A stretch of 64,000 nucleotides of DNA from Scatomonas sp963928055 (GTDB lineage Bacteria; Bacillota; Clostridia; Lachnospirales; Lachnospiraceae): the NCBI GenBank assembly GCA_963928055.1, contig CAWVDN010000001.1, positions 1,178,001 through 1,242,000 of the forward strand. Reading direction: 5' to 3'. Position 1 is the first letter of the stretch; each line of letters begins with the position of its first letter. Both the position numbers and the translations under genes were made by a program. This document shows, piece by piece, positions 34,109-42,937 of this stretch. Under the pieces are notes generated by a model. That model searched no databases, was not told the origin of the DNA, and saw nothing but the letters and a program-made list of their open reading frames with translations.

Positions 34109-34252
34109 GTTTGTGTTCCTCCTAGACAAACTTTTGTACTTACCGCGCAAACACGGTATGCACCCATAATACGAAGATTTCTAAAAAAAGTCAAGCTTAT
34201 TTCTTTTCTGCCTTCCAAATTTACCATTTATTTACCCGAGACTCCGCAAAAT

Positions 34253-35311
34253 TTACAGTTCCATCAGTTCTTTGGGGGAATGGGTGAGATTCTCGCAGCC
34301 CTCCTCCGTCACCGCCACCATATCCTCGATGCGGACGCCCCCGAAGCCCGGCACATAGATCCCCGGCTCCACCGTCTCGATCATTCCCGGCTCCAGGATG
34401 GTGTCGTCCCCCGGAGAAAGCCTTGGTTCCTCATGGATGTAAAGGCCCACGCTGTGGCCCAGGCCGTGGCCGAAGCAGTCTCCGTATCCGGCCTTTTCGA
34501 TGATCTCCCTGGCCTCCCGGTCCACCCGGCTGCCGGGAAGTCCCGCCCGGATCAGCTCCAGGGCCGCCTTCTGAGCCCGCAGTACAATGCCGTAGATCTC
34601 CTTCTGTTTTTCATCGGCTTTCCCCAGCACCACCGTCCGGGTCATGTCGGAGCAGTAACCCCGGTATACACAGCCGAAATCCATGGTGATAAACTCTCCT
34701 GCCTCCAGCTTCTTTTCCGAGGGAATGGCGTGGGGCATGGAAGAATGGATGCCGGAGGCCATAATGGTATCGAAGGAAAAGCCCTCCGCTCCCCGCTTCT
34801 TCATCTGATATTCCAGTTCCGCCGCCGCTTCCAGTTCTGTCATGCCGGGCTTCAGCAGGGGCAGCAGGGCCTGGAAGGCTTCGTCCCCGATGGCCTCGGC
34901 TCTTCTCAGGTATTCCAGTTCCTCCGGGGTTTTGATCCTGCGGAGGCAGTCTGCGCTCCCTCCCAGGGGGATCCAGTGTTTCACCTCCGGCAGGGCGTTC
35001 TGCAGGGCCGCGAATTCCGAACAGCGCAGAGACTGATCCTCGTATCCCGCCGCCTCCGCCCCGGCTTCCGAAAACAGTTCCCTTAAAATGTCCGTCCGCC
35101 GGTGTCCCCGGTTCTCCTCTATGACTTCAAAGTCTGTTTCCTGTGACGCCGCCTCGGTGTAGCGGGAATCTGTGATCAGGACCCGGCGGTCCAGGGTCAG
35201 GAACAGCATGCCCTCCCCGCCCCGGAAGCCGGAAATATAGCGCATATTATAAGGGTCCGTGATCAGCAGGGCCTCCGCCTTCTTCTCCCGGAAAATATCC
35301 TCCAGTTTCAT
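34253..35311 (-). CDS. Xaa-Pro aminopeptidase (M24 family)
   Basis: 352 residues from the ATG at 35311 (AAGGAG upstream). A creatinase-like N-terminal domain ('ALLITDPYNMRYISGFRGGEGMLF') is followed by the pita-bread metallopeptidase with the five expected metal ligands: Asp in 'ITMDFGCV', Asp in 'CSDMTRTV', His in 'CFGHGLGHSVG', Glu in 'MIETVEPGIYV' and Glu in 'VRIEDMV'. It removes an N-terminal residue preceding proline in peptides. It lies about 100 bases after metY on the same strand. Confidence 0.93.
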   Translation of the reverse strand: MKLEDIFREKKAEALLITDPYNMRYISGFRGGEGMLFLTLDRRVLITDSRYTEAASQETDFEVIEENRGHRRTDILRELFSEAGAEAAGYEDQSLRCSEFAALQNALPEVKHWIPLGGSADCLRRIKTPEELEYLRRAEAIGDEAFQALLPLLKPGMTELEAAAELEYQMKKRGAEGFSFDTIMASGIHSSMPHAIPSEKKLEAGEFITMDFGCVYRGYCSDMTRTVVLGKADEKQKEIYGIVLRAQKAALELIRAGLPGSRVDREAREIIEKAGYGDCFGHGLGHSVGLYIHEEPRLSPGDDTILEPGMIETVEPGIYVPGFGGVRIEDMVAVTEEGCENLTHSPKELMEL

Positions 35312-35406
35312 GTTGTTTCTCCTTTCCGCAAACTCCGGCAAACGCCAAGCGCCAGCGGAGGAAGGATCTCTCCCGTCCGCTGACGCTGGGTTCTGGATTC
35401 TTTTTC

Positions 35407-36684
35407 TTACACTGCCTGCAGAGCCTGATCCAGATCCGCGATGATGTCGTCGGCATCCTCGATGCCCACAGAAAGGCGGATCAGATCCGGCAGTACGCCG
35501 GCTTCCACCAGCTGCTCGTCGTTGAGCTGGCGGTGGGTATGGCTGGCGGGATGCAGGACGCAGGACTTGGCATCCGCCACATGGGTCTCAATGGCCACCA
35601 TCTTCAGTGCGTTGGTAAACCGCAGGGCTCCGTCCCGGCCGCCCTTGGGCCCGAAGCAGAGTACGCCGCAGACGCCCTTGGGCATATATTTCTGAGCCAG
35701 ATCATAGTATTTGTCTCCCGGCAGTCCGGCGTATTCCACCCAGGCTACCTTGGGATGATTTTTCAGGAAAGCCGCCACCTTCGTGGCATTCTCACAGTGT
35801 TTCGGCACCCGCAGATGCAGGGTTTCCAGACCGATATTGGTGAGGAAGGCGTTCTGGGGCGACTGGCAGGCTCCCATATCCCGCATGAGCTGCGCGGTGG
35901 CTTTGGTAATATAGGCGGCCTTGCCGAACTTCTCCGCGTAGACGATGCCGTGGTAGGATTCATCGGGAGTGGTCAGCCCCGGGAACTTGTCCTTGTGGGC
36001 CATCCAGTCAAAATTTCCGGAGTCTACAATGGCTCCGCCCACCGCCATGGCGTGGCCGTCCATATATTTGGTGGTGGAATGGGTCACGATGTCCACGCCC
36101 CATGCAAAGGGACGGCAGTTAATGGGCGTGGCAAAGGTATTGTCGCAGATCATGGGCACCCCGTGATCATGAGCCAGCTTTACAAATTTCTCAATATCCA
36201 GAATGACTCCCGCCGGATTGGAGATGGTCTCCGCGAACACCGCCTTGGTATTGGGGCGGAAGGCCTTTTCCAGTTCCTCCGCCGGAGCGTCCTGATCCAC
36301 CAGGGTGGTCTCCAGGCCGAACCGCTTCAGGGTCACCGTCAGCAGGTTGGAAGAACCGCCGTAGCACTTGGCTCCGCAGATCACATGGTCTCCCGCTTCG
36401 CAGATATTGGTAATGGCCAGCATGGTAGCCGCCTGTCCGGAAGAGGTCAGCATGGCTGCCGCGCCTCCTTCCAGCTGACAGATCTTGGAAGCCACCACGT
36501 CACAGGTGGGATTCTGCAGTCTGGAGTAAAAGTATCCTTCTTTCTCCAGATCGAACAGGGCTCCCATCTCCTCGCTGGTGTCATACTTATAGGTTGTACT
36601 CTGATAGATGGGCAGCATCCTGGGCTCGCCGTTCTTCGGCTGCCAGCCGCCCTGTACACAGATTGAATCCACTTTCAGTCCCAT
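35407..36684 (-). CDS. metY: O-acetylhomoserine sulfhydrylase
   Basis: A 425-residue Cys/Met-metabolism PLP enzyme: 'QSTTYKYDTSEEMGALFDLEKEGYFYSRLQNPT', 'SSGQAATMLAI', 'CGAKCYGGSSNLL', and the PLP-lysine motif 'VTHSTTKYMDGHA' near residue 210. The long 'EGYFYSRLQNPT' segment and total size favour the sulfhydrylase over cystathionine synthase or lyase. It makes homocysteine from O-acetylhomoserine and sulfide. The gene follows nrdD by 16 bases; no SAM riboswitch is seen in front. Confidence 0.9.
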   Translation of the reverse strand: MGLKVDSICVQGGWQPKNGEPRMLPIYQSTTYKYDTSEEMGALFDLEKEGYFYSRLQNPTCDVVASKICQLEGGAAAMLTSSGQAATMLAITNICEAGDHVICGAKCYGGSSNLLTVTLKRFGLETTLVDQDAPAEELEKAFRPNTKAVFAETISNPAGVILDIEKFVKLAHDHGVPMICDNTFATPINCRPFAWGVDIVTHSTTKYMDGHAMAVGGAIVDSGNFDWMAHKDKFPGLTTPDESYHGIVYAEKFGKAAYITKATAQLMRDMGACQSPQNAFLTNIGLETLHLRVPKHCENATKVAAFLKNHPKVAWVEYAGLPGDKYYDLAQKYMPKGVCGVLCFGPKGGRDGALRFTNALKMVAIETHVADAKSCVLHPASHTHRQLNDEQLVEAGVLPDLIRLSVGIEDADDIIADLDQALQAV

Positions 36685-36700
36685 AATTTTTTCCTCTTTT

Positions 36701-39097
36701 CTATTGATTGTTCATGCAGAGGCTGTCCACGTACCGCTGAATATTGGAGGCGTTCACATACTTGAAGGTCTCCCCGTGGTCCAGCACCACCAGAGTGGGT
36801 GCCTGGAGGATCCCGTATTTCTGTACCAGCTCCGGATGCTGCTCCGCGTCGATGACCTCGTAGGGCTCCTCCGCCAGCATCTCCTTGGCAGCCCGGCAGT
36901 TGGGGCAGGTGCTGGTGGTAAACAGATACCGCACCGTTCCTTCGCCCGGCCGCTCCGGGGATCTCTTTGCCGTGTTCTCCGCCGCTATTTTCTCCTCCCG
37001 GACAGCTTCGTTCTTATTATACCCGGAAATGTCCATGCGGTAAACCCTTCTGTCCTTATATTCTTGGGCTTTTCCGTCATTCCAGTTCCGCACCGGCCGG
37101 TAGTAGCCGGTGATCCGGCTGTAAACCTCCGCGGGTTTTCCGCAGGTGGGGCAGGTAAAATGCTCCCCGGCAATGTAACCGTGATCCCGGCAGACCGAGT
37201 AGGTGGGGGACAGCGTATAATAGGGAAGCTTATAGTTTTCCGCTATGGTCCGCACCAGAGCGGCGGCGGATCTCCAGTCAGGCAGCTTTTCTCCCAGGAA
37301 CGCGTGGAACACCGTACCAGAGGTATAAAGGGTCTGCATCTGATCCTGGATGTCCAGGGCGGCAAAAATATCATCCGTGAAATTCACCGGCAGGTGGGAG
37401 CTGTTGGTGTAATAGGGAGTCTCCCCCTCTTCTCCGGCCGTTTTGATCTCCGGCCATCTGGCACGGTCGTGCTTGGCCAGCCGGTAGCTGGTGGATTCCG
37501 CCGGAGTCGCCTCCAGATTGTAAAGATCCCCGTACTCCTCCTGGTATTTTACCAGACGCTCCCGCATGTGGTTCAGCACATCCCTGGTAAATCTCTGGGT
37601 GGCGGGATCGGTCATATCCTTTCCCAGCCAGCGGGCGTTGAGGCCCGCCTCGTTCATGCCCACCAGGCCGATGGTGGAAAAATGATTGGCAAAGCTGCCC
37701 AGATACCGTTTTGTGTAAGGATACAGTCCCTCGTTCAGCAGGCGGGTGATCACCTCTCTCTTTACCTTCAGGGAGCGGGCGGAGAGATCCATCATGTGAT
37801 CCAGGCGGCGGTAAAACTCTTCTTCGTTCCTGGACAGATACGCGATCCGAGGCATATTGATGGTGACCACGCCCACGGACCCGGTGCTCTCCCCGGAGCC
37901 GAAGTATCCTCCGGTCTTCTTCCGCAGTTCCCGCAGATCCAGCCGGAGGCGGCAGCACATGGAGCGCACGTCGCTGGGCTGCATATCGCTGTTGATATAG
38001 TTGGAGAAATACGGTGTTCCGTACTTGCTGGTCATCTCGAACAGCAGGCGGTTATTCTCCGTATCGGACCAGTCGAAATCCGAAGTGATGGAGTAGGTGG
38101 GAATGGGGTACTGGAAGCCCCGGCCGTTGGCGTCTCCTTCGATCATGGTCTCGATGAAGGCCTTGTTGACCATATCCATCTCTTTTTTGCAGTCCTTGTA
38201 GCGGAAATCCATTTCCTTTCCCCCTACGATGGCCGGCAGCTCCGCCAGATCCTCGGGCACGGTCCAGTCCAGGGTAATGTTGGAGAAAGGCGCCTGGGTC
38301 CCCCAGCGGCTGGGGGTGTTGACCCCGTAGATAAAGGACTCAATGCATTTTTTCACCTCCGGATAGGTCAGATGATCCGCCTTGACAAAAGGCGCCAGGT
38401 ACGTGTCAAAGGAAGAAAAAGCCTGGGCCCCCGCCCACTCGTTCTGCATGATCCCCAGGAAGTTCACCATCTGGTTGCAGAGGACGCTTAAGTGTTTGGC
38501 GGGGGAGGATGTGATCTTTCCCTCGATGCCTCCCAGTCCCTCCTGGATCAGCTGCTTTAAGGACCAGCCGGCACAGTAGCCGGTGAGCATGGAAAGATCG
38601 TGGATGTGGATATCCGCGTTCCGGTGGGCCTGGGCGATCTCGTTGTCATAGATCTCCGACAGCCAGTAATTGGCGGTCACCGCCCCGGAGTTGCTGAGGA
38701 TCAGTCCTCCTACAGAGTAGGTGACGGTGGAATTCTCCTTGACCCGCCAGTCTTCCACTTTCACGTAGCTGTTGACGATCTCCTTATAGTCCAGGATGGT
38801 GGACTTCATATTACGCATTTTTTCCCGCTGCTTCCGATACAGGATGTAGGCTTTCGCCACATCCCCGTACCCGCACTGGATCAGCACGTTTTCCACGGAA
38901 TCCTGGATTTTTTCCACCTGGATCCGATCCTCCCGGATCTTTTCCTGGAAATCCGCCGTCACCCGCAGCGCCAGCATCTCCAGCATATCCCGGCTGTAAT
39001 TTTTCTGCTCCGCCTCAAATGCCTTGCCGATGGCGTCCGATATTTTGGAAAGCTGAAATTCCGCCACCGCTCCGTCTCTTTTTTCTACCTGAAACAT
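36701..39097 (-). CDS. nrdD: Anaerobic ribonucleoside-triphosphate reductase with fused C-terminal redoxin domain
   Basis: 798 residues. An ATP-cone (first 90 or so) precedes the glycyl-radical enzyme core, with 'MTGYCAGWSLKQLIQEGLGG'-type blocks, zinc-binding cysteines 'CRDHGYIAGEHFTCPTC' and the radical glycine in 'RITGYYRP' at about residue 664. Unusually, a thioredoxin/glutaredoxin-like domain follows: 'VRYLFTTSTCPNCRAAKEML' with CxxC at about 731-734 and a cis-Pro-like 'LQAPTLVVLDHGE'. This suggests a class III enzyme that takes electrons from a redoxin rather than from formate. The activase gene nrdG is not adjacent. Confidence 0.93.
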   Translation of the reverse strand: MFQVEKRDGAVAEFQLSKISDAIGKAFEAEQKNYSRDMLEMLALRVTADFQEKIREDRIQVEKIQDSVENVLIQCGYGDVAKAYILYRKQREKMRNMKSTILDYKEIVNSYVKVEDWRVKENSTVTYSVGGLILSNSGAVTANYWLSEIYDNEIAQAHRNADIHIHDLSMLTGYCAGWSLKQLIQEGLGGIEGKITSSPAKHLSVLCNQMVNFLGIMQNEWAGAQAFSSFDTYLAPFVKADHLTYPEVKKCIESFIYGVNTPSRWGTQAPFSNITLDWTVPEDLAELPAIVGGKEMDFRYKDCKKEMDMVNKAFIETMIEGDANGRGFQYPIPTYSITSDFDWSDTENNRLLFEMTSKYGTPYFSNYINSDMQPSDVRSMCCRLRLDLRELRKKTGGYFGSGESTGSVGVVTINMPRIAYLSRNEEEFYRRLDHMMDLSARSLKVKREVITRLLNEGLYPYTKRYLGSFANHFSTIGLVGMNEAGLNARWLGKDMTDPATQRFTRDVLNHMRERLVKYQEEYGDLYNLEATPAESTSYRLAKHDRARWPEIKTAGEEGETPYYTNSSHLPVNFTDDIFAALDIQDQMQTLYTSGTVFHAFLGEKLPDWRSAAALVRTIAENYKLPYYTLSPTYSVCRDHGYIAGEHFTCPTCGKPAEVYSRITGYYRPVRNWNDGKAQEYKDRRVYRMDISGYNKNEAVREEKIAAENTAKRSPERPGEGTVRYLFTTSTCPNCRAAKEMLAEEPYEVIDAEQHPELVQKYGILQAPTLVVLDHGETFKYVNASNIQRYVDSLCMNNQ

Positions 39098-39179
39098 GAT
39101 CTATCTCCTTTGTATGATATTTCCGCAGAATATGCCCCGGGAAAAGATCCCGCTTCTTTTCCCGGAGCGGTACACTGCC

Positions 39180-39208
39180 ATCATAGCAGAGATACCTGCC
39201 GCCGTCAA
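39180..39208 (-). promoter_or_regulatory. Promoter of nrdD-metY
   Basis: TTGACG (39203-39208), 17 bases, TATGAT (39180-39185) on the minus strand. The leader then contains a 10-bp hairpin CCGGGAAAAG/CTTTTCCCGG (39137-39165) before the RBS AAAGGAG. Confidence 0.75.
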
Positions 39209-39212
39209 CAGG

Positions 39213-39243
39213 AAAAACACCACATATTGTATGTGGTGTTTTT
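39213..39243 (-). terminator. Terminator of hflX
   Basis: AAAAACACCACATA (39213-39226) and TATGTGGTGTTTTT (39230-39243) form a perfect 14-bp stem with a 3-base loop, 26 bases past the hflX stop. It ends just before the -35 box of nrdD. Its ACACCACATA arms loosely recall an NrdR box, so a second role is possible. Confidence 0.75.
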
Positions 39244-39268
39244 CCGATCGTCTATATATTGTGTTATG

Positions 39269-40507
39269 TCATCCCAGTTTTCCGTAAATCTCTTTGGGAA
39301 CATAGGCCTTGATCCGGATGCCTTCCGGCAGATACTCCTCGGATACCAGCTGCCCCCTCTGGCGGATCAGGGCGATCCTCCCCCCTTCGCTGTAGGGATA
39401 CAGCCGCTCGATATAGATCTGCTGTTCCAGCAGGATCTCCTCCAGCGCCGCCCGGAATTCCTCCAGTCCCTGGCCGGTCTTGGCGGAGATCCGCAGGCTT
39501 CGGTCCGCCTTGAGATCCCGGCAGATTTTTTCCTCCAGGAGCTTATCCTGTTTATTGAACAGGGTCACGATGGGTTTTCCCTCCGCTCCCAGTTCCCTTA
39601 AGGTCTCGTAGACCACGTACATCTGCTGCTCCATCTGCGGGCTGGAAGCGTCCACCACGTGGACGATGATATCCGCCAGCACCGCCTCCTCCAAGGTACT
39701 CTTAAAGGCTTCGATGAGATGGTGGGGCAGCTTGCGGATAAAACCTACCGTGTCTGTCAGCAGGATCTCTCCTCCCTGGGGCAGCTCCAAAAGCCGGGTG
39801 GTAGGATCCAGGGTTGCGAACAGAGCGTCCTCCTCCAGGACTTCCGCCCCTGTCAGAACATTCAGAAGGGTGGATTTCCCCGCGTTGGTATAGCCCACAA
39901 TGGCCGCTGTCCGCAGGCTTCCTTTTTTCCGGCCTTCCCGCAGCACATCCCGGTGCTGCTGTACCTCTTCCAGTTCCCTGCGCAGAGCCGCGATGCGGCT
40001 GGAGATCAGCCGCCGGTCCATTTCCAGTTTTTTCTCTCCGGGACCTCGGGTGCCGATGCCGCCGCCCAGACGGGACAGAGAGCTCCGGAGACCTACCAGC
40101 CTGGCCTGCCGGTACTTCAGCTGGGCCATCTCCACCTGGAGTTTTCCCTCGCTGGTACGGGCCCTGGAAGCGAAAATATCCAGAATCAGCAGCGTCCGGT
40201 CCACGATCTTGCAGGCCAGTTCCTCCTCCAGATTTTTCATCTGGGCCGGGGTCAGCTCATCGTCGCAGATGATCCCGTCCGCGTCCAGATGATACAGCAG
40301 CTGCCGCAGTTCCTCCAGCTTTCCTTTCCCCACATAGGTCGCCGGATGGATCCCCTCCCGGTTCTGAAGGATCCTGGAAACCACTTCCGCTCCCGCCGTT
40401 TCCGCCAGCTCCTCCAGCTCCTTCAGGGACGCGTACGCCTGGGACTGTCCTTCCAGGGACACGCCTACCAGGATCATGCGCTCTTTCTCCCTCTCCATCT
40501 GATACAT
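39269..40507 (-). CDS. hflX: GTPase HflX
   Basis: A 412-residue ribosome-associated GTPase that rescues or splits stalled ribosomes. The N-terminal HflX domain shows 'GREGIHPATYVGKGKLEEL'-like 'NREGIHPATYVGKGKLEEL' and 'SRLGGGIGTRGPGEKKLEMDRR'; the G domain has G1 'GYTNAGKSTLL' near residue 210, G3 'LTDTVGFI' and G4 'LFNKQDKL'. Normal length. It is the last gene of the yqhQ operon. AAGGAG precedes the ATG by seven bases. Confidence 0.96.
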   Translation of the reverse strand: MYQMEREKERMILVGVSLEGQSQAYASLKELEELAETAGAEVVSRILQNREGIHPATYVGKGKLEELRQLLYHLDADGIICDDELTPAQMKNLEEELACKIVDRTLLILDIFASRARTSEGKLQVEMAQLKYRQARLVGLRSSLSRLGGGIGTRGPGEKKLEMDRRLISSRIAALRRELEEVQQHRDVLREGRKKGSLRTAAIVGYTNAGKSTLLNVLTGAEVLEEDALFATLDPTTRLLELPQGGEILLTDTVGFIRKLPHHLIEAFKSTLEEAVLADIIVHVVDASSPQMEQQMYVVYETLRELGAEGKPIVTLFNKQDKLLEEKICRDLKADRSLRISAKTGQGLEEFRAALEEILLEQQIYIERLYPYSEGGRIALIRQRGQLVSEEYLPEGIRIKAYVPKEIYGKLG

Positions 40508-40543
40508 CCCACCACTCCTTCTCTTTCCTCTTCCGCCTTCTCT

Positions 40544-41578
40544 CTATCTGCTCTGAAGAAAGGTATTCTCTCTCAGAGCTTCTTCATCCTCCGGATACCG
40601 TTCCAGGTATTCCTTCATTTTCGCTTTGGCCGTCTGAAAGTTCAGCTGCCGTTCACAGACCACGATCTCATTGAACAGAAGTTCCTGCATGACGCTTTCA
40701 TCCTGGCAGGCGATCCCCTTCTGAATGTTTTCCATGGCGCTTTCGTAATCCTCCTGGCTGATGTCGCAGAGGGCCAGGCCGTTGTAAGCCGCTGCCGGCT
40801 GCTCTTCCTCCTCCAGATAGCTTTCAAAAAGACTGCGGGCGCTGGACACATCCCCCGTCTCCAGATACAGGCTTCCCATCATCAGGATCGCCTGGCTGTT
40901 TCCCTCGCCGGCCGCCGTGGTAAGCTCATCCCTGGCCTGCTGGTAATCCCCGAGATAATAATACACCTGCGCCCGGAGATAATGATCCTCCGCTGTCACT
41001 GCTTCCAGTTCCAGGGCGCGCTCCAGATAGTCCGCTCCGTCCGCTTCCCGGTTTACCTCCGTATACGCCTGATAGATCTGCATATACAGTCCGTAACTGC
41101 TGTTCTGTTCCAGAGCCCCCTGAAAATCCTCCGCCGCTCCCTGGATATCGCCGGTGGTCAGCTTGCTGCGCCCCCGGAGGAAGTAGGCCTGAGGATCTTT
41201 GGAATCCTCGATCAGCTCCGTATAAACTTCCTGGGCCTGGCTGTGCTGCCCGTTGCCGATATAAGCTTCCGCCTGATAGAAAAGCACGTCTCTGCGGAAT
41301 TCCTGATTCCCGTGCTTCATAGATTCCAGGCTCAGGGAAAACAGCGTGACCGCATGATGGTAGTCCTGGCGGCGGAGATAGATGATCCCTTCTCCCCGGT
41401 ACGCTTCCGCCTTGCGGTCGTCCGTATTGGCCGCCGTCTGAAATTCATCCATGGCAGTCTCGTAATCGCCCTGCTCCAGGGCAGCCATTCCCCTGTCATA
41501 AGCGCCGGAATCCTCCCGAGTGCATCCCCCGAAGGCCAGACACAGGGCGCATAGCAGGATCGCCGCTGTTTTTCTCAC
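40544..41578 (-). CDS. TPR-repeat lipoprotein
   Basis: 344 residues. A lipoprotein signal ends in the lipobox FGGC near residue 19. The rest is a run of tetratricopeptide repeats, such as 'YDRGMAALEQGDYETAMDEFQTA' and 'YRGEGIIYLRRQDYHHAVTLFSLS', spanning almost the whole mature protein. TPR lipoproteins act as scaffolds at the outer face of the membrane; the partner is unknown. The GTG start overlaps the glmM stop (GTGA), so the two are translationally coupled. Confidence 0.87.
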   Translation of the reverse strand: MRKTAAILLCALCLAFGGCTREDSGAYDRGMAALEQGDYETAMDEFQTAANTDDRKAEAYRGEGIIYLRRQDYHHAVTLFSLSLESMKHGNQEFRRDVLFYQAEAYIGNGQHSQAQEVYTELIEDSKDPQAYFLRGRSKLTTGDIQGAAEDFQGALEQNSSYGLYMQIYQAYTEVNREADGADYLERALELEAVTAEDHYLRAQVYYYLGDYQQARDELTTAAGEGNSQAILMMGSLYLETGDVSSARSLFESYLEEEEQPAAAYNGLALCDISQEDYESAMENIQKGIACQDESVMQELLFNEIVVCERQLNFQTAKAKMKEYLERYPEDEEALRENTFLQSR

Positions 41579-42918
41579 TGTACCAAACCCTCTTCTTCCA
41601 TAGCAGCCGCTACCTGCTCCACGTATTTTTCGCAGACAGCGTCTGTTTCCGCTTCCACCATGATCCGGATCACCGGTTCCGTTCCGCTCTCCCGGACCAG
41701 GATCCTTCCGTTGTCTCCCAGCGCCTCCGCCACGGCTTTCACCGCCGCCTGTACCCTGGGATTCTCCTGGGCGGCCTTTTTATCCGCCACCCGGACGTTC
41801 TTCAGCAGCTGGGGATAGATAGTCACTTCCCCGGCCAGGGCGCTTAAAGGCCGTTTCGTTTCCAGCAGCACCTCCATGATCATCAGGGATGTAAGGATCC
41901 CGTCCCCGGTCATGGCATGTTTGCTGAAAATGATATGTCCCGACTGCTCTCCGCCCAGAGAGTAACCGTTGGCCATCATATTCTCGCTGACGTATTTGTC
42001 GCCCACAGCGGTCTGCTCGTAACGGATCCCTTCCCGGTCGCAGGCTTTGTACAGCCCCAGGTTGGACATGACCGTCGTTACAATGGTATCCTTTTTCAGT
42101 TTTCCCTGCTCTTTCAGGTACTTGCCGCATACGTAAAGGATCCGGTCGCCGTCCACCACGTTTCCTTTTTCATCCACCGCGATACAGCGGTCCGCGTCGC
42201 CGTCGTAGGCGAAGCCCACATCCAGCCCCTGTTCTTTTACAAATCTCTGCAGTTCCCCGATATGGGTGGAACCGCAGTTCTCGTTTATGTTCAGGCCATT
42301 GGGCTCACAGTGGATCACCGAGGTCCTGGCTCCCAGGGCGTCGAATACGCTCTTGGCAACGGAAGAGGCGCTGCCGTTGGAACAATCCAGGCCCACCTTC
42401 ATATTATTGTAAGCCCGGCTGGGAATCGAGATCAGATGGCCGATATAACGGTTCCTTCCCGCGGAGAAATCCACGGTGCGGCCGATATTTTCCCGTTTGG
42501 CAAAGGGGATCTCCTCCCGGACGCCGTCAATGTATTCCTCGATCTCCTGCTCCACAGAAGCCTCCAGCTTCTGTCCCAGGCTGTTGATCACCTTGATCCC
42601 GTTGTCATAAAAAGGATTATGGCTGGCGGAGATCATAATGCCGCAGTCGAAGCCTTCCGTGCGCACCACGTAGGACACGCTGGGGGTGGTGGTCACATGG
42701 AGCAGATACGCGTCCGCTCCGGAAGCTGTCAGCCCTGCCGCCAGAGAATCCTCAAACATATAGCTGGAACGCCTGGTATCCTTTCCGATGACGATCTTTG
42801 CTTTGTGCTCTTTTCCAAAATACCATCCCAGATAGCGGCCTACCTTGTAGGCGTGCTCCACGGTGAGATTTTCGTTGGCTTCTCCCCGAAATCCGTCCGT
42901 TCCGAAATATTTACCCAT
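41575..42918 (-). CDS. glmM: Phosphoglucosamine mutase
   Basis: 447 residues: 'KYFGTDGFRGEAN' at the start, the phosphoserine loop 'GIMISASHNPFYDNGIK' near residue 100, the metal loop 'FAYDGDADRC' near 240, the sugar-binding 'GGEQSGH' near 325 and the phosphate-binding 'LVRESGTEPVIRIMVEA' near 415. It converts glucosamine 6-phosphate to the 1-phosphate for UDP-GlcNAc and cell-wall synthesis. It follows prfA closely in the same operon. Confidence 0.97.
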   Translation of the reverse strand: MGKYFGTDGFRGEANENLTVEHAYKVGRYLGWYFGKEHKAKIVIGKDTRRSSYMFEDSLAAGLTASGADAYLLHVTTTPSVSYVVRTEGFDCGIMISASHNPFYDNGIKVINSLGQKLEASVEQEIEEYIDGVREEIPFAKRENIGRTVDFSAGRNRYIGHLISIPSRAYNNMKVGLDCSNGSASSVAKSVFDALGARTSVIHCEPNGLNINENCGSTHIGELQRFVKEQGLDVGFAYDGDADRCIAVDEKGNVVDGDRILYVCGKYLKEQGKLKKDTIVTTVMSNLGLYKACDREGIRYEQTAVGDKYVSENMMANGYSLGGEQSGHIIFSKHAMTGDGILTSLMIMEVLLETKRPLSALAGEVTIYPQLLKNVRVADKKAAQENPRVQAAVKAVAEALGDNGRILVRESGTEPVIRIMVEAETDAVCEKYVEQVAAAMEEEGLVQ

Positions 42919-42937
42919 ACTCTTCCTCCTTCTATGC

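Noticed and set aside
36608..38491. Long rightward frame opposite metY and nrdD
   Set aside because: Antisense shadow of a conserved enzyme; codon composition follows the opposite strand.
39213..39264. Pair of NrdR boxes in front of nrdD
   Set aside because: The perfect 14-bp stem with T-runs directly after hflX is better explained as its terminator; the second site (TATATATTGTGT) matches only half of a box. A dual role is not excluded.
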